Assembly: GCA_004359425.1 (NCBI GenBank)
Contig: PTEU01000002.1
Coordinates: 1-42,275, forward strand
Direction: 5' to 3'
Origin: Ideonella sp. MAG2
GTDB taxonomy: Bacteria > Pseudomonadota > Gammaproteobacteria > Burkholderiales > Burkholderiaceae_C
Length of the DNA: 42,275 nt
Made by a program: the position numbers and the translations under genes. Each line of letters opens with the position of its first letter. The stretch's first letter is position 1. Positions 38,548-42,275 of this stretch are shown here, piece after piece. Under the pieces are notes generated by a model that worked only from the letters and a program-made list of their open reading frames with translations, was not told where the DNA came from and did not search any database.

Positions 38548-38906
38548 GCCTCTGGCGTAGCGCTGAAACGTCCATCCTGGGTGGTCACACCATCCCTTGG
38601 CAGACAACGACAGCCCGCCGCATCACCTCTCCAGCCTGGCGCTTCCCATAGAACAGCACTGCCAAACCCCGAAGGACGAAATGCTCAATGCAGCTCGTCT
38701 CGTTCTCGGGAAAAGCCCCCTCCCCCTAGGGCCGAAGTGGGCCGGTTTTTGACGCCGTGAGCTTCGTAAACTGCGCGTGCAGCTTGTCTTGGGCTGAATC
38801 AGGCCACCCTGTCGTTGGGGCATCTCAGCGCCTGAGTTGAAGCATCGTCTCCGAGCGCTGAAAAGAGATGTCAGCGCCTGCCTCCCTTTTCTACAAGGAC
38901 GCTCTC
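38548..38906. other. Intergenic region between msrQ and subtilase, no supported gene
   Basis: This 359-bp stretch holds no frame with a ribosome site or recognisable domain. A short GGCC-loop-GGCC hairpin followed by five T residues near 38721-38746 could be a weak terminator. The AAGGA site for the next gene lies at the right end. No promoter hexamers stand out. Confidence 0.4.
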
Positions 38907-40751
38907 ATGTCTTCATGGAACCAAATGCGCCGACCTTCCCAACCGCAGCATGCCAGCCGCCGCCTGCCGGGCCTCGCGCTGGCGCTCTGCGCCATCGCTG
39001 GCGCAGCCGCTCAGGCCGCATCAGCAGGGGAATTGCCCTTCGCCGGCCACCAAGCAGCGGTGTCCAGCGCGGCACCCACAGACCGCTTGATCGTCCGTTA
39101 TCGAGACGCCAGTGAGCTTGAGCAGCGCGCGGGTCGAACCCTGCGCTTGGCCAAAGCAGTAGACACCAGTGTGTTGCAGCAGCGGTCGGCTCAGTTGAAC
39201 CAGCTTGTGCAGGGGCAAGGCCTGAAGCTGAGGCTCTTGCGTCAAACCGGCACGGGGGCCCACATCTATAAACTCAACAAGACCCTGCCGACTGCGGAGG
39301 TCGCCCGTATCGCCGGCCAGCTCATGGCCAATCACCCGGCCATTGAGTTGGTGGAGGTGGACCGAAAGGTGTTTCCCTTCTCCTCGCCCAACGACCCGCT
39401 CTACGCCAAGCAATGGGGCTTGTCTGCTGAGGCAGGTGGCATACGTGCCGAAGCAGCATGGGCACGTGCTACGGGAACAGGCGTGGTGGTGGCGGTGCTG
39501 GACAGCGGCATTCGTCCCCACGTGGACTTCGAGGGCCAAACAGTACCGGGTTACGACTTCATCAATGACTTGACCGTGGCCAACGACGGTGACGGGCGTG
39601 ATGCAGATGCCTCAGACCCGGGCGATTCCAATGGCCGCCCCTGCCCAGGGGACGACATCCTATTCGGGTCATCCTGGCATGGCACCCATGTCAGCGGCAT
39701 TGTGGCAGCCAAGGCCAACAATGCCACTGGTGTCGTGGGGGCAGCCTTCAACGCCAAGATACAGCCTGTGCGGGTGTTGGGCGTGTGTGGCGGCTATACC
39801 TCAGACATTGCGGACGCTGTCATCTGGGCATCCGGCGGCACCGTGCCCAGCGTGCCCGCCAATGCCACACCGGCCAAGGTCTTGAATTTATCGCTGGGCG
39901 GCTATGGTACCTGCGAGACTCAGATGCAAGAAGCCCTGGACCAGGCCAAGGCGCGGGGTTCCGTGGTCGTCATCGCAGCAGGCAACGACACCGTCGATGT
40001 CTCCAGGATCACGCCCGCAAGCTGCAATGGGGTGGTGGCCGTGGCAGCCACAGGGCGCTATGGTGCTCGTGCCTCTTACACCAACTATGGCAGCCTGATC
40101 ACCTTGGCCGCGCCCGGCGGCGATTTCGTGAACAGCCTGGACGAGACGATTCTCTCGACCTACAACGATGGGTATGTCACCCCAGGCGCAGACAGCTACG
40201 CTTTCCGCCAGGGCACCTCAATGGCGACCCCCTTTGTGTCGGGCGTTGCGGCATTGATGTTCAGCGCCAACCCCAAGGCCACGCCCGACCAAATCATCGC
40301 CACCCTCAAGAGCAGCGCTCGGCCATTCCCAGACACTTGCGATCAGTGCGGTGCGGGCTTGCTGGATGCCCAAGCGGCGGTCCAACAAATCGCCCCGTGG
40401 ATGAACGAAGTTGAACCCAATGGCACCCGAGCCAAGGCCAATGCGGTGACGGCACCGGGCCAAATGCGCGGGGTGCTGGCCAAGGCCACAGACCGAGATA
40501 TCTTCCGCGTCGATCTGCCACCGGGTAAAACCTTGACGGGGCGTCTTGCACCTCTGACAGCGGGCTCAGGGGCCACACTGCAGGTCCAAGACACCGTGGG
40601 AGAGATGGCGAGCGCCAATGGCCTGGGTCAAACAGCGGCGACAGACTTCACCTATCACAACAATGGCACCAGCACCAAGACGCTGTATCTCTTCGTGCAG
40701 ACAGCCCGGATTGAAGTCAACACGCCGTACAGCTTGGACTTGAGCTGGTAA
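38907..40751 (+). CDS. Secreted subtilisin-like serine protease (S8) with PPC domain
   Basis: The 614-residue protein has a signal peptide (1-40), an inhibitor-like propeptide (about 55-155) and an S8 catalytic domain. The triad is Asp199 (VLDSGI), His258 (HGTHVSG) and Ser438 (GTSMATP). A pre-peptidase C-terminal (PPC) beta-domain follows from about 510 (NEVEPNGTRAKAN). Extra cysteines near 246, 294, 336 and 373 may form disulfides, in keeping with an extracytoplasmic enzyme. The ATG at 38907 follows AAGGA at 7 bp; an upstream in-frame ATG at 38868 has none. It converges on uvrA with a 10-bp gap. Confidence 0.93.
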   Translation: MSSWNQMRRPSQPQHASRRLPGLALALCAIAGAAAQAASAGELPFAGHQAAVSSAAPTDRLIVRYRDASELEQRAGRTLRLAKAVDTSVLQQRSAQLNQLVQGQGLKLRLLRQTGTGAHIYKLNKTLPTAEVARIAGQLMANHPAIELVEVDRKVFPFSSPNDPLYAKQWGLSAEAGGIRAEAAWARATGTGVVVAVLDSGIRPHVDFEGQTVPGYDFINDLTVANDGDGRDADASDPGDSNGRPCPGDDILFGSSWHGTHVSGIVAAKANNATGVVGAAFNAKIQPVRVLGVCGGYTSDIADAVIWASGGTVPSVPANATPAKVLNLSLGGYGTCETQMQEALDQAKARGSVVVIAAGNDTVDVSRITPASCNGVVAVAATGRYGARASYTNYGSLITLAAPGGDFVNSLDETILSTYNDGYVTPGADSYAFRQGTSMATPFVSGVAALMFSANPKATPDQIIATLKSSARPFPDTCDQCGAGLLDAQAAVQQIAPWMNEVEPNGTRAKANAVTAPGQMRGVLAKATDRDIFRVDLPPGKTLTGRLAPLTAGSGATLQVQDTVGEMASANGLGQTAATDFTYHNNGTSTKTLYLFVQTARIEVNTPYSLDLSW

Positions 40752-40761
40752 GCCTAAGCCC

Positions 40762-42275
40762 TCAGCGCGCCAACACCGGCTTGAGTGCCAGGCCGGTGTG
40801 GGTGCGCAACTTCACCAGCGTCTCAGGGGTGCCCGCGCACACCACCCGGCCGCCGCCGGTGCCGCCTTCCGGCCCCAGGTCCAGCACCCAGTCGGCCTCG
40901 GCGATCACGTCTAAATCATGCTCGATCACCACGACGCTGTGGCCGCCATCGACCAAGCGGTGCAGCACATGGATGAGCCGCTCCACGTCGGCCATGTGCA
41001 GGCCCACGGTGGGCTCGTCCAGCACATAAAGCGTGTGCGGCGGCTTTTGGCCACGCCTCGTGATGTCGTCTCTGACCTTGGAGACCAAGGTATTGCCGGC
41101 GTCGCGCAGGCGGTGCATGGCCTGCACGATGCGGCTCATGTCGCGCGGGTGCAGGCCAATGCTGGGCTCGTCCAGCACATAAAGCGTGTGCGGCGGCTTT
41201 TGGCCACGCCTCGTGATGTCGTCTCTGACCTTGGAGAGTTCGGTCACTAATTTAATGCGTTGCGCTTCGCCGCCGCTCAGCGTGGGGCTGGGCTGGCCCA
41301 GCGTCAAATAACCCAGGCCCACGTCCTTGAGCAATTGCAGCGGGTGGGCGATGGTGGGCATGGAGGCGAAGAAGTCCACCGCCTCGTCCACCTCCATGTT
41401 CAGCACATCGCCAATGCTTTTGCCGCGCCAGGTGACGGCCAGGGTCTCGGCATTGAAGCGCTGGCCGTGGCAGACATCGCAGGGCACTTTCACATCGGGC
41501 AAAAAGCTCATCTCGATGGTGCGCATGCCTTGGCCCTCGCAGGCCGGGCAGCGGCCCTGGCCGGTGTTGAAGGAGAAGCGCGCCGCCGTGTAACCCCGGG
41601 CCTTGGCCTCCAGGGTTTCGGTGAAGAGCTTGCGGATGGTGTCCCAGAAGCCAATGTAGGTGGCCGGGCAAGAACGCGGGGTTTTGCCGATGGGCGTTTG
41701 GTCCACCTCCAGCACCCGGTCCACCGTGCCCCAGCCCGTCAGGCCGCTGCAGCCGCTCAGCAGCACCGAGGCTGCGGCGCTCTCGTCCGGCTTACGGCCC
41801 TTGGCCGCCACCAGGGCGGCCACATTGGCCAGCAGCACATCCCGCGCCAAGGTCGACTTGCCCGAGCCCGACACGCCCGTCACTGCCACCAGGCGTTGCA
41901 GCGGCACGGCCACGTCCACCTGCTGCAGGTTGTGCAAGTGGGCGCCGCTGAGCTGCATGGCCGGCGTCTCGGCACTCACCTCTCGCCGTGCATGCAAAGG
42001 GTGTTTGAGCGGATGCTGCAAGAAGCGGCCGGTCAACGACGCAGGGTTGGCCGCTACTTCAGTCGGGCTGCCTTGGGCCACCACTTCGCCACCCCGCCTG
42101 CCGGCGCCGGGGCCGATGTCGATGAGATGGTCGGCCCGGCGGATGGTGTCTTCGTCGTGCTCCACCACCACCAGGGTGTTGCCCTGGTCGCTCAGGCGCT
42201 GCAAGGCCTTGAGCAAGATGGTGTTGTCACGCGCATGCAGGCCGATGGTGGGCTCGTCCAGCACATAGCAAACGC
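40762..42275 (-). CDS. uvrA: UvrA excinuclease subunit, C-terminal part (runs off window), with internal partial duplication
   Basis: The frame is open to the window edge, so the 5' part is missing from view. It matches the last 500 residues of a long UvrA: signature 'VLDEPTIGLHARDN', Walker A GVSGSGKST, a zinc module (CPACEGQG ... CDVCHGQ), 'LSGGEAQRIKLVTEL' and Walker B 'VLDEPTVGLHMADV'. UvrA finds DNA damage for nucleotide excision repair. Between LSGGEAQ and the last Walker B there is an extra 51-residue segment. It repeats KVRDDITRRGQKPPHTLYVLDEP and then carries 'SIGLHPRDMSRIVQAMHRLRDAGNTLV', which resembles a Walker B region of a different UvrA ABC half. The insertion is in frame. Confidence 0.92.
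   Translation of the reverse strand, partial: VCYVLDEPTIGLHARDNTILLKALQRLSDQGNTLVVVEHDEDTIRRADHLIDIGPGAGRRGGEVVAQGSPTEVAANPASLTGRFLQHPLKHPLHARREVSAETPAMQLSGAHLHNLQQVDVAVPLQRLVAVTGVSGSGKSTLARDVLLANVAALVAAKGRKPDESAAASVLLSGCSGLTGWGTVDRVLEVDQTPIGKTPRSCPATYIGFWDTIRKLFTETLEAKARGYTAARFSFNTGQGRCPACEGQGMRTIEMSFLPDVKVPCDVCHGQRFNAETLAVTWRGKSIGDVLNMEVDEAVDFFASMPTIAHPLQLLKDVGLGYLTLGQPSPTLSGGEAQRIKLVTELSKVRDDITRRGQKPPHTLYVLDEPSIGLHPRDMSRIVQAMHRLRDAGNTLVSKVRDDITRRGQKPPHTLYVLDEPTVGLHMADVERLIHVLHRLVDGGHSVVVIEHDLDVIAEADWVLDLGPEGGTGGGRVVCAGTPETLVKLRTHTGLALKPVLAR
41010..41084. repeat. 75-bp direct repeat in uvrA, copy 1
   Basis: This 75-bp segment is identical to 41163-41237, at a distance of 153 bp (51 codons). 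It encodes KVRDDITRRGQKPPHTLYVLDEP plus flanks. Its left 19 bp occur a third time at 42249-42267, near the window end. Confidence 0.93.
41163..41237. repeat. 75-bp direct repeat in uvrA, copy 2
   Basis: This is the second identical copy. The 78 bp between the copies encode a Walker B-like segment not expected at this place in UvrA. Confidence 0.93.

Overview
The window looks like chromosomal DNA of a betaproteobacterium, most likely a member of the Comamonadaceae (Burkholderiales). This is an inference from high G+C coding sequence and family-typical gene orders: hemA-prfA-prmC-grxD-ubiX; rplU-rpmA-obgE-proB next to ispB, tRNA-Pro and pilBCD-coaE-zapD-yacG; groES-groEL behind a CIRCE element; and engB / cytochrome c4 / resB / ccsB / msrPQ. 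The right edge cuts uvrA, so the window may be a whole draft contig.

Layout. 94-5581 (minus strand) is a catabolic operon: an acyl-CoA synthetase of the feruloyl-CoA synthase type, an enoyl-CoA hydratase, a thiolase, a 4-hydroxybenzoyl-CoA-type thioesterase and a periplasmic ABC substrate-binding protein. Together they fit CoA-dependent beta-oxidative breakdown of hydroxycinnamates. It ends abruptly against a 5'-truncated tRNA-Met at 5586. 5772-7451 is a small accessory module: a 15-bp palindromic operator, a HipB-like repressor and a HipA-like protein whose kinase C-terminal lobe is replaced by a DUF3883 domain. 7652-14662 holds housekeeping genes (miaB, hemA, prfA, prmC, grxD, ubiX). 14559-19688 is proS (minus), rppH (plus) and the minus-strand proB-obgE-rpmA-rplU group. 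19908-26795 is ispB, tRNA-Pro, the type IV pilus genes pilB/C/D, coaE, zapD and yacG. 26851-29075 is the heat-shock groESL operon. 29108-31348 is a patatin-barrel outer-membrane protein. 31469-38547 carries engB, cytochrome c4, the System II cytochrome c maturation pair resB-ccsB, a small hypothetical gene and the msrP-msrQ methionine sulfoxide repair pair. 38907-40751 is a secreted subtilase. The last gene is part of a long-form uvrA.

The most unusual aspect is a series of breakpoints inside conserved genes. Three of five head-to-head gene pairs (fcs/tRNA-Met, proS/rppH, engB/cytochrome c4) have lost the shared promoter region and the 5' ends of both partners. ubiX has lost its 3' end, and uvrA carries an in-frame 153-bp partial duplication of mosaic origin. 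proS and engB are normally essential, so assembly error must be excluded before these are read as biology. The best candidate for a genuinely novel system is the hipB / hipA-DUF3883 pair: a toxin-antitoxin-like operon in which the regulator and the HipA N-terminal half are joined to a predicted PD-(D/E)XK-like domain. A 14-copy CTCAG tandem repeat containing the proB stop codon is a second notable structure.
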